A stretch of DNA of 5,784 nucleotides from Thermoleophilia bacterium (lineage in GTDB: Bacteria > Actinomycetota > Thermoleophilia > Gaiellales > Gaiellaceae): NCBI GenBank assembly GCA_014534415.1, contig JACVRM010000133.1:1-5784 (forward strand). The letters run 5' to 3'. The first letter of the stretch is position 1; each line of letters starts with the position of its first letter. Of this stretch, positions 4,706 through 5,784 are shown piece by piece. The notes beneath the pieces are model-generated. The model saw only the letters and a program-made list of their open reading frames with translations. It did not search any database and was not told where the DNA came from. The translations under genes and the position numbers were made by a program.

Positions 4706-5784
4706 GCGTGAGCGGCTGCGGCGCGCGACGCCTCCACGTCCCTTTCGAGCGACGGGATGCCCAGAGAGCGCGCCGCCTCGAGCGCCTCTGCGAACAACGC
4801 CTCGGCGGCGCCGAGCTCGCCACGCTGGATGAGCATCCGTCCGTGATCGTGGCGCGTGTAGGCGAGCCAGACCGGCGAGCGCAGGCGGGCATTGACGTCT
4901 GCCGCCACGCGGAAATGGCGCTCCGCTTCGTCGTAGCGCCCGAGCGTGCCCGCCAGCAGCCCGAGGCCGCGGGCGACAGAGCCGAGCGAACCCTCCGGCA
5001 TGTCGGTTGCGGTCGAGTGCTCCCACGGCAGCAGCAACTCGTAGAGCGTCGCCGACGCATCGCGCTCCCCGAAACGGCTGCAGAGCTCCGCGAGCAGGCT
5101 TGCCGCAAAGAGCCATTCCATGTCCTGCGGGATCGAGCGGAACTCGTCAGCCGCGAACAGGGCGAACAGCTGGCGCGCCTCGTCCTCGTTGCCCGTCAGC
5201 GCTTGCGCACTGGCGAGCACGCACCGGTAAACAGGCCGAGCAGGAAACGCGGCAGCTGCCTGTTCGAGCTCGCCTTCCGCTTCCTGCAGGCGGTTTTGGT
5301 GGCGCAGCAACAAGTAGCGGTGAACCGAGTGCGCGGCGAGTGACTCCAGACCCTGGGCCCGGGCGCCGACCGCCCGCGCTCGCTCGATCGACCGCTCTGC
5401 ATCCGTGAAGCGGCCGTCGAGGAGCGCCTGCAGCGCCGCCGACGCCTCGACGAGCCAGAAGGCCGTCGGAACGCGAACCTCGTCGGCCAGCGAGATCGCC
5501 GCGGTGAGATCGGCGTCGGCCGCATCGCGGTCCGCGGAGCGGAGGTGGGCGTACGCACGGTAGGCGTGGCCGAACACCGCCCGCTCGGTATCGCCGACCT
5601 GAGTGGCGACGACGATGAGTTCGGCGGCGAGCTCGATTACCTCGGCACGGTCGTGGGGACCGAGGACAGCCGAGACCCTACCGTCGAGCGTGTACGCGAG
5701 CGTCGCGCCGTCACCGAGTGTCCGCGCTAGCGCCAAGCCCTCGGCGCTCAGCGCCTTCCGGCGCGCGGGCGACGGCTCGTCGCG
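4702..5784 (-). CDS. C-terminal part of a large TPR-repeat protein, probably a signalling ATPase or regulator
   Basis: The frame is open from the right edge to a TGA at 4702-4704, giving the last 360 residues of a longer protein; no start lies in the window that needs to be invoked. The sequence is almost wholly helical and alanine/leucine-rich, with repeated helix pairs of tetratricopeptide type, for example LGRYDEAERHFRVAADVNAR (about 281-300) and RGELGAAEALFAEALEAARS (about 321-340), and earlier DGRFTDAERSIERARA. In style it matches the C-terminal arrays of actinobacterial AAA-ATPase proteins with an N-terminal adenylate-cyclase, SARP/BTAD or LuxR-type partner domain; that is recalled, and the deciding N-terminal part is outside. 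It ends in the repeats without a C-terminal LuxR helix-turn-helix. No secretion signal or membrane helix is visible. It is on the same strand as glnA but separated from it by the leader terminator. Confidence 0.82.
   Translation of the reverse strand, partial: RDEPSPARRKALSAEGLALARTLGDGATLAYTLDGRVSAVLGPHDRAEVIELAAELIVVATQVGDTERAVFGHAYRAYAHLRSADRDAADADLTAAISLADEVRVPTAFWLVEASAALQALLDGRFTDAERSIERARAVGARAQGLESLAAHSVHRYLLLRHQNRLQEAEGELEQAAAAFPARPVYRCVLASAQALTGNEDEARQLFALFAADEFRSIPQDMEWLFAASLLAELCSRFGERDASATLYELLLPWEHSTATDMPEGSLGSVARGLGLLAGTLGRYDEAERHFRVAADVNARLRSPVWLAYTRHDHGRMLIQRGELGAAEALFAEALEAARSLGIPSLERDVEASRAAAAHA

Overview
The window is very GC-rich, with a strong bias to G or C at third codon positions. 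Its glutamine synthetase is closest in wording to actinobacterial GlnA1 proteins. The truncated tetratricopeptide protein at the right edge has the style of large ATPase/TPR signalling proteins common in Actinomycetota. I infer an actinobacterium, possibly a deep branch such as Thermoleophilia; the class is a guess from recalled protein style, not a search.

Layout, left to right. The tail of an unrecognised plus-strand gene ends at 101. After a short gap (102-218) with no convincing gene comes a minus-strand 3-mercaptopyruvate-type sulfurtransferase (219-929), which may be translated from a leaderless mRNA. Diverging from it across 68 bases is a plus-strand secreted SIMPL-domain protein (998-1705). 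Its stop codon overlaps that of a minus-strand ammonium transporter gene (1702-3087), both being read from one CTAG. The transporter lies downstream of, and 40 bases from, a type I glutamine synthetase gene (3128-4579, minus strand), with a 14-bp hairpin filling most of the gap. Upstream of glnA, also on the minus strand, is the 3' part of a TPR-repeat protein (4702 to beyond the right edge).

The central unit is glnA-amt, an apparent nitrogen-assimilation operon: the transporter brings in ammonium and glutamine synthetase fixes it onto glutamate. No PII (glnB/glnK) gene is present, and the residue aligned with the GlnA adenylylation tyrosine appears to be phenylalanine, so two common post-translational controls are not evident here.

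Control may lie in the RNA instead. A candidate promoter (4675-4705) is followed by two small hairpins with six-base loops and then by a textbook intrinsic terminator (4605-4636), all before the glnA start codon. The second hairpin uses the same bases as the 5' arm of the terminator, so the two cannot form together. This is the architecture of leaders controlled by ANTAR-domain antiterminator proteins, which often govern nitrogen genes. It is the most interesting signal in the window. No mobile elements, CRISPR arrays, tRNAs or rRNAs were seen.
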